NCBI RefSeq assembly: GCF_900155435.1
Contig: NZ_LT700212.1
Span: 3,195,628-3,255,576, forward strand
Direction of reading: 5' to 3'
DNA length: 59,949 nucleotides
Origin: Actinomyces provencensis
GTDB taxonomy: Bacteria; Actinomycetota; Actinomycetes; Actinomycetales; Actinomycetaceae
How positions within the stretch are numbered: position 1 is the stretch's first letter; each line of letters opens with the position of its first letter. The translations under genes and the position numbers were made by a program. The notes under the pieces were generated by a model. That model was not told where the DNA came from. It ran no database searches and saw only the letters and a program-made list of their open reading frames with translations. Of this stretch, positions 45,607 to 54,313 are shown one piece after another.

Positions 45607-45705
45607 ATGGGCTCCGTGATCAAGAAGCGCCGCAAGCGCATGGCCAAGAAGAAGCACCGCAAGCTGCTGCGCAAGACGCGCCACCAGCGTCGCAACAAGA
45701 AGTGA
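45607..45705 (+). CDS. Small basic ribosomal protein bS22 (AURKAIP1/COX24-like)
   Basis: A 32-residue protein too short for routine ORF calling. The sequence [18 protein letters not shown] continuing [14 protein letters not shown] closely resembles the actinobacterial 30S protein bS22 described from mycobacterial ribosomes and the AURKAIP1/COX24 domain. More than half its residues are Lys or Arg. GAGGGAGG precedes ATG 45607 at about 8 nt. It is followed by a strong hairpin at 45714. Confidence 0.9.
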   Translation: MGSVIKKRRKRMAKKKHRKLLRKTRHQRRNKK

Positions 45706-45713
45706 CGTCGCGG

Positions 45714-45741
45714 AGGGGCCCGGTCGGAAGGCCGGGCCCCT
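45714..45741 (+). terminator. Hairpin after bS22 gene
   Basis: AGGGGCCCGG and CCGGGCCCCT (perfect 10-bp stem, 8-nt loop) begin 9 nt after the stop codon. Confidence 0.75.
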
Positions 45742-45754
45742 CGCCTGTCCCCGC

Positions 45755-45915
45755 GAAGTCCGCTCTGTTCCACCCTCGAAGTCCGCTCAGTTCGGACCCT
45801 GAGGTCCGCTCTGTTCGGACCCTGAGGTCCGCTCTGTTCGGACCCTGAGGTCCGCTCTGTTCCACCCGCGAGGTCCGCTCAGTTCGGACCCTGAGGTCCG
45901 CTCTGTTCGGGCTGC
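45755..45915 (+). repeat. Array 3: seven 23-bp tandem repeats
   Basis: Units start at 45755, 45778, 45801, 45824, 45847, 45870 and 45893. The core is GARGTCCGCTCWGTTC, where W is A in units 2 and 6. The 7-bp variable parts are GGACCCT (four units), CACCCTC, CACCCGC and GGGCTGC. It lies between the bS22 terminator and the convergent HAD gene. The unit CACCCTC tail also occurs in array 2b, tying the arrays together. Confidence 0.95.
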
Positions 45916-45992
45916 CCGGCGGCACGGGGGCCGATCCCGGGTCCCAGGGCCGACCGCGCGCGTGCTCCAGCCGGTGGCGGGAGGTGCGGGAG

Positions 45993-46003
45993 CCGCCCTC
46001 GTC
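45993..46003 (+). repeat. Intergenic copy of dispersed 11-mer CCGCCCTCGTC
   Basis: This copy lies between array 3 and the stop of the convergent HAD gene, in the same relative place as the copies at 5994 and 55948. Confidence 0.6.
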
Positions 46004-46032
46004 GACGTGGGACGGGGCCCTCGGCGGTGGGC

Positions 46033-46833
46033 TCAGGCCCCGCCGACGAGGTGGGAGAGCCCCGAGACGACCGCAAGGGCCCCGACACCCGCCAGCGTGG
46101 CCGCGACGGTCTTGAGGGAGCGGTCGCGCAGACGGTCGGTGCGCGTGCGCGCGGCCAGTCGGTCCCAGCCCCGTCTGCGGGCGACGCGTGCCAGTCGGAC
46201 ATCGGCGTTGACCGCGACGGGGTGGCCGACGGCCTCCAACATCTCGACGTCGTGGAACGAGTCCGAGTACGCCCAGGACTGTGACAGGTCGATGCCCCGT
46301 TCGGCTGCGAGACGGCGCACCGCCTCCGCCTTGTGGTGGGCATGGACGACGGGTCCGTCCAGCTCCGCCAGCAGGAACCCGTCGCGGACCGCCAGGCGCG
46401 TCCCGATGCCGCCGGTGGCACCGAGGTGGGTGGCCATCACCTCCGAGACCAGCCAGGGAGTGGCCGAGGCGAGCCAGACCTCGTCCCCGCGTTCCAGGTG
46501 CCACTGGATGCGTTCCACGGTGCGCGCGTAGAGGCGGGGACGGATCGCGGGTTCCCAGACCTGCTCGATCACCTCCCCCATCTGCGCCACGGACTGCCCC
46601 GCGACACTGCGCATCGCGCGCTGCGCGACGTTGGAGACCCGGGAGACCTTCTCACCGAAGAGGGCGTAGAGGAGTGACTGGCGCACGGCGAACGCGATGG
46701 TACGGCGGTTGATGAGGCCCCGACGGAGCAGGGCAGTGGCGACGACCGAGGCCGAGGCCCCGCGCATCAGCGTCTTGTCGATGTCGAAGAAGGCGGCCAC
46801 CCGCGGGGCTGTCGGCGCAGAGGGTGGGGGCAT
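46033..46833 (-). CDS. HAD-IB family phosphatase with C-terminal membrane segment
   Basis: A 266-residue protein of the SerB-like HAD subfamily IB. Motif I is FFDIDKTLMRG, motif II lies in WLASATPW, and motif III/IV includes KAEAVRRLAAERGID and AYSDSFHDVEML (the acidic pair). An all-helical cap lies between. The C-terminus has one hydrophobic segment (VAATLAGVGALAVVSGLSHLVGG), suggesting membrane attachment. The substrate may be a phosphoserine-like, lipid or sugar phosphate. TACCCT lies 7 nt before the ATG. It converges with the bS22 operon. Confidence 0.88.
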   Translation of the reverse strand: MPPPSAPTAPRVAAFFDIDKTLMRGASASVVATALLRRGLINRRTIAFAVRQSLLYALFGEKVSRVSNVAQRAMRSVAGQSVAQMGEVIEQVWEPAIRPRLYARTVERIQWHLERGDEVWLASATPWLVSEVMATHLGATGGIGTRLAVRDGFLLAELDGPVVHAHHKAEAVRRLAAERGIDLSQSWAYSDSFHDVEMLEAVGHPVAVNADVRLARVARRRGWDRLAARTRTDRLRDRSLKTVAATLAGVGALAVVSGLSHLVGGA

Positions 46834-46840
46834 GTCCCCA

Positions 46841-46846
46841 AGGGTA
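46841..46846 (-). promoter_or_regulatory. -10 element of a leaderless promoter
   Basis: TACCCT on the minus strand ends 7 nt before ATG 46833 of the HAD phosphatase. Confidence 0.45.
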
Positions 46847-46876
46847 ACGGTGCGCCGCACGCCGTGGCATCCGTGG

Positions 46877-46882
46877 AACACT
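46877..46882 (+). promoter_or_regulatory. Possible weak -10 element
   Basis: AACACT ends 6 nt before ATG 46889. It fits the leaderless spacing but matches the -10 consensus poorly. Confidence 0.25.
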
Positions 46883-46888
46883 GGTGAC

Positions 46889-47557
46889 ATGGAGATCACG
46901 ACCGTCCACGTCATGCGCCACGGCGAGGTGGACAATCCCCGAGGACTGCTCTACGGGCGCCTGCCCGGCTTCGGCCTCACCGAGCGCGGGCACGCCATGG
47001 CGCGCCGCGTGGCCGAGCACCTGGTGGAGGAGGGACGTGACATCACCACGGTCATCGCCTCCCCCCTGCTGCGCGCCCAGCAGAGTGCGCTCCCGACCGC
47101 CCACGCCTTCGACGTCGAGGTCGACTGCGACCCGAGGCTGGTCGAGGCGGGCAATGCCTTCGAGGGGGTGCCCGTCAACGCCGACCGCTCCGCCCTGACC
47201 CGTCCCCGGTACTGGCACCTCTACACGAACCCCCTGCGTCCCTCGTGGGGGGAGCCCTACACCGAGGTCGCAGACCGGATGTCCGCCGCCCTCTCGGGGG
47301 CCCTGCGCGCTGCGCGCGGGCACGAGGCGCTGGTCGTGTCCCACCAGATGCCGATCACGACGCTGACCCGTTTCGCCGAGTGCAGGCCCCTGCCCCACGC
47401 CCCGTGGGCCCGCACGTGTTCCCTGGCCTCGTTGACGTCCTTCATCTTCGAGGGCGCGACGCTGGTGGGCATCTCCTACCAGGAGCCGGCTGCGGAGCTC
47501 CTGCAGGGTGCGGCAGACATGACACCGGGGCGGTCGGCAGCAGAGCTGAAGCGCTGA
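46889..47557 (+). CDS. Histidine phosphatase (phosphoglycerate mutase-like) family protein
   Basis: A 222-residue protein with the RHG motif (VMRHGEVDNP, phospho-His acceptor), an arginine in IASPLLRAQQSA, and the second catalytic His in LVVSHQMPI. This is the branch that includes broad-specificity phosphatases rather than glycolytic mutase; the ligand pocket region (GNAFEGVPVNADRSALTRPRYW) is characteristic of an actinobacterial subgroup often near HAD-IB phosphatases and menaquinone genes. Cytoplasmic; substrate unknown. A small hairpin follows at 47564-47579. Confidence 0.88.
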   Translation: MEITTVHVMRHGEVDNPRGLLYGRLPGFGLTERGHAMARRVAEHLVEEGRDITTVIASPLLRAQQSALPTAHAFDVEVDCDPRLVEAGNAFEGVPVNADRSALTRPRYWHLYTNPLRPSWGEPYTEVADRMSAALSGALRAARGHEALVVSHQMPITTLTRFAECRPLPHAPWARTCSLASLTSFIFEGATLVGISYQEPAAELLQGAADMTPGRSAAELKR

Positions 47558-47563
47558 GGCCGT

Positions 47564-47579
47564 CGGGCCCCACGGCCCG
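47564..47579 (+). terminator. Small hairpin after histidine phosphatase gene
   Basis: CGGGCC-CCAC-GGCCCG, 6 bp perfect plus one possible wobble pair, begins 6 nt after the stop. Confidence 0.4.
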
Positions 47580-47663
47580 GAACAGCTGTCGGGAGCCCGT
47601 TCCCGCGCGCTTCACCATCGGTGTGCGCGTCGCGACCCCCGGGTGCGGTCCACCGCCCGGGCA

Positions 47664-48215
47664 TCAGTTCCCGGTCGGGGTGCCGCTGCCCGGCTCGTCG
47701 TCCTCGTCCTGGTCGGTGTCGCCGCCCGTGGGCCCGTCGGGCTCGTCAGGCTCATCAGGTCCGTCGTCGTGGTCATCGCCGTCGGGTGTGGTGCCACCGG
47801 CGAGCGGCCCGGGCCCGTCTCCGGCGCCGCCCTCGTCCTTCGGGGAGCGGTCGCCCTCGGCAGCCCTGCGGCGGCGGATGTCGCGCTCGAGGCGGAAGAG
47901 GAACTCGGGGTCATCGTCGGGGGCCAGGGGCCCCGGGGGTGCTGCGGGGGCGCTGGGACGGGAGGGGCGCGGGAACATCGGCCTGGGCGTGGTGGACCCG
48001 GTGGTCCCGTCGGCCGTCTCGGCCCTGCCGACGGCGCGCACGACCAGCCAGACCACGGAGCCGATGGAGAAGGAGGGGATGGTCAGCAGGATGATGATCA
48101 GCCACATGATGCGCGGGATGCGCCCGGGCATCTCCTCCTCCGGGGTGCGCGCCCAGTCCGCGATGGCATAGATGGTCACTGCCAACCACGCGACGACAAG
48201 GAGGATCCTGAACAC
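47664..48215 (-). CDS. PLDc_N domain membrane protein with acidic tail
   Basis: A 183-residue protein. Residues 1-63 contain two TM segments with the PLDc_N pattern (WLAVTIYAIADWARTP... PRIMWLIIILLTIPSFSIGSVVWLVV), as found at the N-terminus of cardiolipin synthases, but no phospholipase-D HKD motif is present. The remaining 120 residues are polar and end in a strongly acidic Asp/Glu/Gly/Pro tail. The start is GTG (complement of 48213-48215) with TAGACT 6 nt upstream, while GGAGGA occupies the same spacer. Function unknown; it sits downstream of menA in the menaquinone region. Confidence 0.8.
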   Translation of the reverse strand: MFRILLVVAWLAVTIYAIADWARTPEEEMPGRIPRIMWLIIILLTIPSFSIGSVVWLVVRAVGRAETADGTTGSTTPRPMFPRPSRPSAPAAPPGPLAPDDDPEFLFRLERDIRRRRAAEGDRSPKDEGGAGDGPGPLAGGTTPDGDDHDDGPDEPDEPDGPTGGDTDQDEDDEPGSGTPTGN

Positions 48216-48221
48216 TCCTCC

Positions 48222-48227
48222 AGTCTA
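48222..48227 (-). promoter_or_regulatory. -10 element of a leaderless promoter
   Basis: TAGACT on the minus strand ends 6 nt before GTG 48215 of the PLDc_N gene. Confidence 0.45.
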
Positions 48228-48302
48228 GGCGAGCCGGGTCCACACCACTTCCGGGAGGTCAGGGGTGCGGGGTCCGGCTCCGGCGCCCGTGTGGCCCGGA
48301 CC

Positions 48303-49193
48303 TCAGGCCGTCACGACCAGGACCGCTCCGACGACGAGCGACCAGGCCAGTGTGTACAGACCTGTGTCCCTCAGTGCCGGGATGAGCGCGCGACCGGTCG
48401 CCCCGGCGACCACCCTGCGCGCCGGGACCGCGGCCCCGAGCAGCAGGACCGGCACGAAGGCGATCGCCGTACCGGTGTCCACGGTCACCAGCGCCAGACC
48501 CGCCAGGAGGACCGCCGCCAGGAGGAGCGCGACGTAGGTGGTCCGCGACCCGCGCTCGCCCAGGCGCACGGCGACGGTGCGCTTGCCGGCCTCGCGGTCG
48601 GTGGGGATGTCGCGGATGTTGTTGACCATGAGCAGACTCACGCTGAGCAGGCCGGTCCCGCTGGCCAGGCACCACAGCCACCAGGGTGCGGAGGGCACCT
48701 GGGTCACCGTGGTGCCGACGGTCGCCACCAGCCCGAAGAACACGAAGACCATGACCTCCGACACCCCCACACCGAGGTAGCCGTAGGGATGGCGACCACC
48801 GGTGTAGAACCAGGCCGCGGCCACCGCACAGGCGCCGACCGCCACGAGCACCCACTGCCCCGACAGGACGACCAGCCACAGGCCGAGCACCGTTGCCGCA
48901 CCGAAGCATCCCAGGGCCGCGGCGAGCACCGTGCGGGGGGAGGCCAGACCGCCCCCGGTCAGGCGCGGGGGGCCCTCGCGGTGGTCATCGGTGCCGCGGA
49001 TGCCGTCGGAGTAGTCGTTGGAGAAGTTGACCCCGATCTGCAGGAACAGTGCGACACCCAGGGCGAGCAGGGCGCGGGGCGCGGACCAGTGCCCGATGTG
49101 CACCGCAGCTGCGGTTCCGAGGATCACGGGTGCCATTGCGGCGGGCAGGGTGCGCAGGCGCGCGCCCTCCAGCCAGTCGGTGGGGGTAGCCAT
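48303..49193 (-). CDS. menA: 1,4-dihydroxy-2-naphthoate polyprenyltransferase
   Basis: A 296-residue UbiA-superfamily integral membrane enzyme that attaches the polyprenyl chain to DHNA, giving demethylmenaquinone. It has about nine TM segments. The first Asp-rich prenyl-diphosphate motif is NFSNDYSDGIRGTD and the second is NNIRDIPTDREAGKRT. The N-terminus DWLEGARLRTLPAAMAPVILG is typical. ATG (complement of 49191-49193) lies 8 nt after the menE stop, so the two are cotranscribed. Confidence 0.95.
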   Translation of the reverse strand: MATPTDWLEGARLRTLPAAMAPVILGTAAAVHIGHWSAPRALLALGVALFLQIGVNFSNDYSDGIRGTDDHREGPPRLTGGGLASPRTVLAAALGCFGAATVLGLWLVVLSGQWVLVAVGACAVAAAWFYTGGRHPYGYLGVGVSEVMVFVFFGLVATVGTTVTQVPSAPWWLWCLASGTGLLSVSLLMVNNIRDIPTDREAGKRTVAVRLGERGSRTTYVALLLAAVLLAGLALVTVDTGTAIAFVPVLLLGAAVPARRVVAGATGRALIPALRDTGLYTLAWSLVVGAVLVVTA

Positions 49194-49201
49194 GGGCCCA
49201 T

Positions 49202-50611
49202 TCAACGACGCCACTCGGCGCCGGTGCCAATCCTCTCCTCGACGGCCGCCCGCAGGGCACGGGGGTCGACCTTGCCCGTGGGGAGCATCGGCAGGGCGTC
49301 CAGTGCGACGACCACACGAGGTGCCTCCGCCCGTCCGAGGGCCTCCCCGACGTGCTCGCGGATCGCCAGTGCCAGTTCCCGCAGGCCGGGAGCAGGTGCC
49401 GGGGCGGTTGCGGGGTCGGGTGTCGCGGCTGGTCCCGCAGGGGTCGCTGCAACCGGTTCGGGGACGAGGGCGGCTCCGCTCGCGTCGGTTCCGGCGAGCA
49501 CGCCCGGTTCGGGTACCACGGCGGCCGTGACGAGGGCGCCCCACTTCTCGTCCGGGAGGTCGAGGATCCACGCGTCCCTCACCCCGGGGGTGGCGAGCAC
49601 GGCGCGGCGTACCGGGCCGGGAGCGACCGACAGTCCCCCCGAGACGATGACGTCGTCACTGCGTCCGAGGACCTCGACGCAGCCGGCAGGTGTCACCCGC
49701 CCGATGTCCCCGGTCAGCAGCCAGCGCGCCCCGCCCTCGTCGATGAAGGGGGAGGGGCCGTCGAGGTAGCGCGTCATGAGCATCGGGCCGGTGACGGCCA
49801 GGCGTGCCCGTCCATCGACCTCCACGGTGCGCACGGCGACACCGGGCAGGGGTCGGCCGTCGTAGACGCATCCGCCAGCCGTCTCCGTCATCCCGTACGT
49901 GGTGTGGACGCGGATCCCGAGCTCGCGGGCACGCCCGAGCAGTGCGGGGTCGGCCCCCGAGCCACCGACCAGGACGGCCGCCAGGCGGGCCAGCGCTGCG
50001 GTGACCTCGGGGCCGGCCTCGAGGCAGGCGCGCAGCTGTGTGGGCACCAGGGAGAGGTAACCCGGGACGTCGGGGTCCTGTGTGGCCCCGGCGACGGCGG
50101 CCGGCAGGCGGGTGGGGTGGAACCCGGCCGTCGTGTCCACGATCTGGGGGGAGGTGCCGGCCAAGGCCGCGCGGAAGAGGACCTGGGCACCCGCCACGTG
50201 GTGGGCCGGGAGGGCCAGGATCCAGCGGCCGGGTCCGTCGAGTGCCCGATCGGTGGAGCGCGCGGAGGCGATGAGGGCACCGACGGAGAGCCCCACCAGG
50301 TGCGGCGTGCCCGTGGAGGACCCGGAGGTCTGGAGGACCACGTCGATCCCGTCGAGGAGGTGGGGATCCGCTGCTGCCGCCGGATCCAGGCCCGGGAACG
50401 CCTGGGCGGGTGTCGTGGCCGAGCCCCTGAGGGTGGCGTGGTCCACGGTGGCCGGGTCACGCAGCACCACGACGGTGTGGGGGGCAGGATGATCGGGGTC
50501 GTCCGCCCGTTCCTCGTGCAGCTCGACGAGCTTGTGCAGGGAGGCGTAGGCCATGGCGACGGCTCCGGGGGACGTCCCGCCCGGGACGAGGAGGATCCGC
50601 GGTCCGGTCAT
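49202..50611 (-). CDS. menE: o-Succinylbenzoate-CoA ligase
   Basis: A 469-residue AMP-forming acyl-CoA synthetase activating o-succinylbenzoate. The ATP loop is QTSGSSTGTP, the A5 motif is TTYGMTETAG, A7 is LLTGDIGRV, and the C-terminal catalytic Lys is in MLPTGKVD. Compared with the family, the N-terminal part is short, as is normal for MenE. An Ala/Pro/Thr-rich insert of about 35 residues (after AAVVPEPGVLAG) interrupts the mobile C-terminal domain. AGGAGG precedes ATG 50611. It is first gene of menE-menA. Confidence 0.93.
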   Translation of the reverse strand: MTGPRILLVPGGTSPGAVAMAYASLHKLVELHEERADDPDHPAPHTVVVLRDPATVDHATLRGSATTPAQAFPGLDPAAAADPHLLDGIDVVLQTSGSSTGTPHLVGLSVGALIASARSTDRALDGPGRWILALPAHHVAGAQVLFRAALAGTSPQIVDTTAGFHPTRLPAAVAGATQDPDVPGYLSLVPTQLRACLEAGPEVTAALARLAAVLVGGSGADPALLGRARELGIRVHTTYGMTETAGGCVYDGRPLPGVAVRTVEVDGRARLAVTGPMLMTRYLDGPSPFIDEGGARWLLTGDIGRVTPAGCVEVLGRSDDVIVSGGLSVAPGPVRRAVLATPGVRDAWILDLPDEKWGALVTAAVVPEPGVLAGTDASGAALVPEPVAATPAGPAATPDPATAPAPAPGLRELALAIREHVGEALGRAEAPRVVVALDALPMLPTGKVDPRALRAAVEERIGTGAEWRR

Positions 50612-50809
50612 TCTGGTGCCTCCTGGCGTCGTGGTCCGGGGTCGACAGGTTACGCCGGGAGACCCGTCGGTGGGGTGCGCAGCTGCTCACGTCCGGCTCC
50701 CCGGGGGTGGAATCCCGGTCGGATGTGGCGCAGTCGGGCGTGACCTTTTCGTGACCGACGTGGGCGATCCCATACTGCAGGGGTTGCAGGGGTTCGCATA
50801 CCATGAAGT
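50612..50809. promoter_or_regulatory. menE / L,D-transpeptidase divergent region
   Basis: TACCAT at 50799-50804 lies 5 nt before GTG 50810 and may be a leaderless -10 element. An alternative CATACT lies at 50771-50776. Nothing else is recognised here. Confidence 0.35.
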
Positions 50810-52255
50810 GTGGCTTCAAACCGTGTCTCCTCGAAGATTAAGTGGCTCCTGGGTGGAGTGCTTGCGTTCGTGCTGGTCCTCACCGGTGCGACGGCGGGCT
50901 ATGCTGCCCACTTCGCCGAGCGTGCCCTGCCCGGCGTGTCGGTGGCGGGCACGTCGGTGACCGGCCAGACCGCGGACGAGGTCGAGGAGGCGGTGGCCCA
51001 GAGGGCCGGCGAGATCACCGTGACGGTGAACGTGGACGGCCAGCCGACCACTGCCAAGCTCTCCGACCTCGGGGTGAGCGTGGACGCCGCGGCGACCGCA
51101 GCGAAGGCGTTCGAGCCCAATGCCTCCGCCTGGTCGCGGATCAAGGCGCTGGTCGACCACCGCGATGTCGCGGTGGTGACGTCGGTGGACGAGGAGAAGC
51201 TCCAGGACTTCAGCACCGAGCTGGCCGCGAAGGCCGGTCATCCTGCTGCCGATGCCACGGTGTCCTTCTCGGCGGACGCCGCGCAGTTCGTCGTCACCGA
51301 CGCGCAGGAGGGTGTCGGCGTCGACGTCTCCCAGATGACGGGTGTGGTCGCCAAGGCTGCCTCCACCCTGACGTCCCAGGCCGTGGACCTGAAGTCCGCC
51401 GAGGTCGAACCGACCGTGACCACGCAGGCGGCCCAGCAGGCAGCGGACACGGCCAATGGTCTCCTGGCTCTGGACGTCACCCTGAACAGCGGTGTGGCAT
51501 CCTACCCGGCGGACACGGCCACCAAGGCAGGGTGGATCTCCGTCCCCACCGAGGATGACGGGACCCTGGGGACGCCCACGTGGGACGATGCGAAGGTGAA
51601 CGCCTGGGTCGAGAAGACTGCGGTGGCCACGAACGAGGAGGCCATCCCCGGTGTCAAGAACGTGAACTCCAGGGGTGACGTGGTCGCCGTGGCGGACGCG
51701 GGGACGGCCGGGTGCACGGTGAACAACATCGCAGTCCTGCAGAAGGCCGTGGTCGCCGCCCTGACGGAGGGCCAGTCCTACACCGGGAACTTCAAGTACG
51801 ACAACGTCGAGCCCACCTTCACGACCCGCGAGATCGCCGACGGCGCAGAGGACCTCGTCTACCAGGCCGCGGACGGTGAGAAGTGGATCGACATCAACCT
51901 CTCCAACTACACCGTGACCGCCTACGAGGGCGCCACCATCGTGCGTGGCCCGATCCCCATGGTCCCCGGTGAGCCAGACACCCCGACCGTCACCGGCACC
52001 TACCACGTGTACCTGAAGTACGCCTCGCAGACCATGGAGGGGCTCAACAAGGACGGGACGAAGTACAAGACGCCCGACGTCCCGTGGATCACCTACTTCA
52101 CCGGTTCCTACGGCCTGCACGGAGCGCCGTGGCGGACCTCCTTCGGGTGGGGTGGCCCCGGTGGTTCGCACGGGTGTGTGAACATGCCCGTCGACGAGGC
52201 CAAGTGGATCTACGACTGGTCCGAGATCGGCACCACTGTCGTCAGCCACCACTGA
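50810..52255 (+). CDS. L,D-transpeptidase (YkuD) with peptidoglycan-binding domains
   Basis: A 481-residue cell-wall enzyme forming 3-3 peptide cross-links or attaching proteins, acting outside the membrane. TM/signal anchor lies at residues 9-33 (IKWLLGGVLAFVLVLTGATAGYAA). Residues 40-300 look like repeated PG_binding_4-type domains (LPGVSVAGTSVTGQTADEVEEAV, AKLSDLGVSVDA). The C-terminal YkuD domain has WIDINLSNYTVTAYEG, YGLHGAPW and the catalytic SHGCVNMP (Cys456). GTG 50810 is the only near start that includes the basic residues before the TM segment. It resembles the actinobacterial YkuD enzymes that make 3-3 cross-links. Confidence 0.93.
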   Translation: MASNRVSSKIKWLLGGVLAFVLVLTGATAGYAAHFAERALPGVSVAGTSVTGQTADEVEEAVAQRAGEITVTVNVDGQPTTAKLSDLGVSVDAAATAAKAFEPNASAWSRIKALVDHRDVAVVTSVDEEKLQDFSTELAAKAGHPAADATVSFSADAAQFVVTDAQEGVGVDVSQMTGVVAKAASTLTSQAVDLKSAEVEPTVTTQAAQQAADTANGLLALDVTLNSGVASYPADTATKAGWISVPTEDDGTLGTPTWDDAKVNAWVEKTAVATNEEAIPGVKNVNSRGDVVAVADAGTAGCTVNNIAVLQKAVVAALTEGQSYTGNFKYDNVEPTFTTREIADGAEDLVYQAADGEKWIDINLSNYTVTAYEGATIVRGPIPMVPGEPDTPTVTGTYHVYLKYASQTMEGLNKDGTKYKTPDVPWITYFTGSYGLHGAPWRTSFGWGGPGGSHGCVNMPVDEAKWIYDWSEIGTTVVSHH

Positions 52256-52265
52256 CGCGGCACGG

Positions 52266-52308
52266 CGGGGCGGGCACATGTCCGTCGTCCGCGCGGTCGG
52301 CCGCCCCG
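52266..52308. terminator. Long-loop hairpin between convergent genes
   Basis: CGGGGCGG (52266-52273) and CCGCCCCG (52301-52308) pair perfectly over 8 bp around a 27-nt loop, between the L,D-transpeptidase gene and the convergent membrane protein gene. Confidence 0.4.
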
Positions 52309-52312
52309 GCCC

Positions 52313-53098
52313 TCAGGAGGAGGGGCACACGGCCACGGAGGTGCGTGGCTCCCCGAGGCCGGAGGGTCGTGCCAGGGTGGCTGTGCTGCCCTCCCACTCC
52401 AGTGACCACTGCAGGGAGACGACGGGATCGGTGGGGCCCTCCCTGCCCGTCGACCATGCCGTGCCCATCCCCTCGGTGCGGATCCTCCCCGGAGCGAGGA
52501 CGTGGAAGCGGGTGACGGTGCCCTCGTAGGCGTCCTCGACCACCCCGTAGACGCGGCACCCCGTCGGTGAGTCGGGGAGCATGTGGTGGGCGGCCAGTGG
52601 GAGTGAGAGGGACGCGACGAGGACCGCCAGGCCGACCAGGGGAAGGACGGCCAGCGTGGACAGGGTCGCAAGGGTGCGGACCGTGCGCCGCAGGATGCGC
52701 CGCACGAGGGCCGGTGTCTCCGTGAAGGGCTCGCCGAGTCGGACCAGGACGAGCACCAGACTCACGGCCCACAGGCCCACGACCGTTGCACCCACGACCA
52801 GTGCACGGTGGGCGCCGGTGACCACGTGACCCCACAGGACAAGGACGGGCGAGGGGTCACCGGAGTCCCGGACGACGGCCGACAGGGCGAGGACCAGGAC
52901 GCCCGCGCTCCACGTGCCCCTGATCCACCGGTCGAGCACCCTGCGCCGACGGGTCGACCCGGGAGGCGTGCGCGCCGAGGTGGGGATCGACGCGGGGTCC
53001 CCGGGTGTCAGGGGTGGCGGCTCCTCCGGTGCTGCCACGGTGCGGGCACCGGAGCCGGACCTGACCTCCGTCCCGGCCGGGTCACCGGTCCGGTCCAT
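52313..53098 (-). CDS. Membrane protein of unknown function downstream of menB
   Basis: A 261-residue protein started at ATG 53098, just 13 nt after the menB stop; an earlier in-frame ATG at 53167 would overlap menB. The first 60 residues are Pro/Thr/Ser-rich. Three hydrophobic segments follow (TWSAGVLVLALSAVV, RALVVGATVVGLWAVSLVLVLV, LATLSTLAVLPLVGLAVLVASLSLPLAA). A C-terminal domain of about 75 residues follows (CRVYGVVEDAYEGTVTRFHVLAPGRIRTEG...), with two Cys. No family recognised. Position suggests an operon with menB, but no functional link is evident. Confidence 0.65.
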   Translation of the reverse strand: MDRTGDPAGTEVRSGSGARTVAAPEEPPPLTPGDPASIPTSARTPPGSTRRRRVLDRWIRGTWSAGVLVLALSAVVRDSGDPSPVLVLWGHVVTGAHRALVVGATVVGLWAVSLVLVLVRLGEPFTETPALVRRILRRTVRTLATLSTLAVLPLVGLAVLVASLSLPLAAHHMLPDSPTGCRVYGVVEDAYEGTVTRFHVLAPGRIRTEGMGTAWSTGREGPTDPVVSLQWSLEWEGSTATLARPSGLGEPRTSVAVCPSS

Positions 53099-53111
53099 GT
53101 CTGCGGCCACG

Positions 53112-54092
53112 TCAGAAGTAGTACGGGTGCCCGGACCAGTCGGGGGCACGGTGCTCCAGGAAGGCATCGCGCCCTTCCTGGGCCTCGGGCGTCATGTAGG
53201 CCATGCGGGTGGCCTCCCCGGCGAAGACCTGTTGTCCGGCCAAGCCGTCATCGGCCAGGTTGAAGGCGAACTTGAGCATACGGATCGCCTGGGGGGACTT
53301 CCCCGCGATGGTGCGCGCCCACTCCAGGGCCCGCTCCTCGAGCTGGGCGTGGGGCACGGCGGCGTTGACCACGCCCCAGCGCTCCGCCGTCGCCGCGTCG
53401 TAGCGACCGGCCAGGAAGAAGATCTCCCGTGCGCGCTTGTCGCCCACCTGGCGGGCCAGCAGCGCCGATCCGTAGCCGGCGTCGAAGGAGCCGACATTGG
53501 CGTCCGTCTGCATGAAGGCCGCGTGCTCCAGGGAGGCCACGGACAGGTCGCAGACGACGTTGAGGCTGTGTCCGCCACCTGCCGCCCAGCCGGGGACCGC
53601 GGCGATGACGACCTTCGGCATGGTCCGGATCAGGCGCTGGACCTCCAGGATGTGGAGGCGCCCCGCGCGGGCGGGGTCGACCTGCTCGCGGCGTGTCGCG
53701 GTGGCGGCGCCGGGGTCCGCGCCCTCGACCTCGTAGTGGTAGCCATCCGCTCCGCGCACCCGCTGGTCGCCGCCCGAACAGAAGGAGTACCCGCCGTCGC
53801 GGGCGGAGGGGCCGTTGCCGGTGAGGATGACGGCGGCGACGTCGCCACTCATCCGGGCATGGTCCAGGCAGCGGTGGAGCTCGTCCACCGTGAGGGGTCG
53901 GAAGGCGTTGCGGATGTCGGGCCGGTCGAAGGCGATGCGCACCCAGGGCAGGTCCGCGCCTTCGGGCCTGCCGTCCAGGTCCTCCCCGCGTGAGACGCCG
54001 CGATGGTAGGTGAGGTCGTGGAGGTCGAATCCCCGGACCTCACGCCAGCGCGAGGCATCGAAGGTGTCGGAGACGAAGGGCAGAGCACTCAT
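53112..54092 (-). CDS. menB: 1,4-dihydroxy-2-naphthoyl-CoA synthase
   Basis: A 326-residue crotonase-fold enzyme closing the second ring of the naphthoquinone from o-succinylbenzoyl-CoA. Signatures are [16 protein letters not shown], the oxyanion region [27 protein letters not shown], and the C-terminal [20 protein letters not shown]. It is longer than typical MenB because of extra residues around GADLPWVR and [25 protein letters not shown] lies 6 nt before the ATG, suggesting leaderless transcription. Confidence 0.95.
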   Translation of the reverse strand: MSALPFVSDTFDASRWREVRGFDLHDLTYHRGVSRGEDLDGRPEGADLPWVRIAFDRPDIRNAFRPLTVDELHRCLDHARMSGDVAAVILTGNGPSARDGGYSFCSGGDQRVRGADGYHYEVEGADPGAATATRREQVDPARAGRLHILEVQRLIRTMPKVVIAAVPGWAAGGGHSLNVVCDLSVASLEHAAFMQTDANVGSFDAGYGSALLARQVGDKRAREIFFLAGRYDAATAERWGVVNAAVPHAQLEERALEWARTIAGKSPQAIRMLKFAFNLADDGLAGQQVFAGEATRMAYMTPEAQEGRDAFLEHRAPDWSGHPYYF

Positions 54093-54098
54093 GGGGAC

Positions 54099-54104
54099 AG
54101 GGTA
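54099..54104 (-). promoter_or_regulatory. -10 element of a leaderless promoter
   Basis: TACCCT on the minus strand ends 6 nt before ATG 54092 of menB. Confidence 0.5.
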
Positions 54105-54253
54105 CGTGCGGGGCGCGCCGTGCTCCGGGTGCGTGGTGGGCGCGTGCCCCGGAGGGGTCCGGGGCACCCACGGACCGGGTCGGGCCACGTGGGTGCATCC
54201 CGCTCCTCGTGGGTACGTCGCGCCCTCGTCGGGAGAGGGAGTCCCGGTCGGGA

Positions 54254-54259
54254 TAGTCT
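54254..54259 (+). promoter_or_regulatory. Putative -10 element of the small membrane protein gene
   Basis: TAGTCT lies 54 nt upstream of ATG 54314, leaving a leader that includes GAGGAGCAGG. Confidence 0.35.
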
Positions 54260-54313
54260 GGAACGAGCGGCGGCACACCCGACGCCACCGCACCCGAGGA
54301 GCAGGCATCCCGC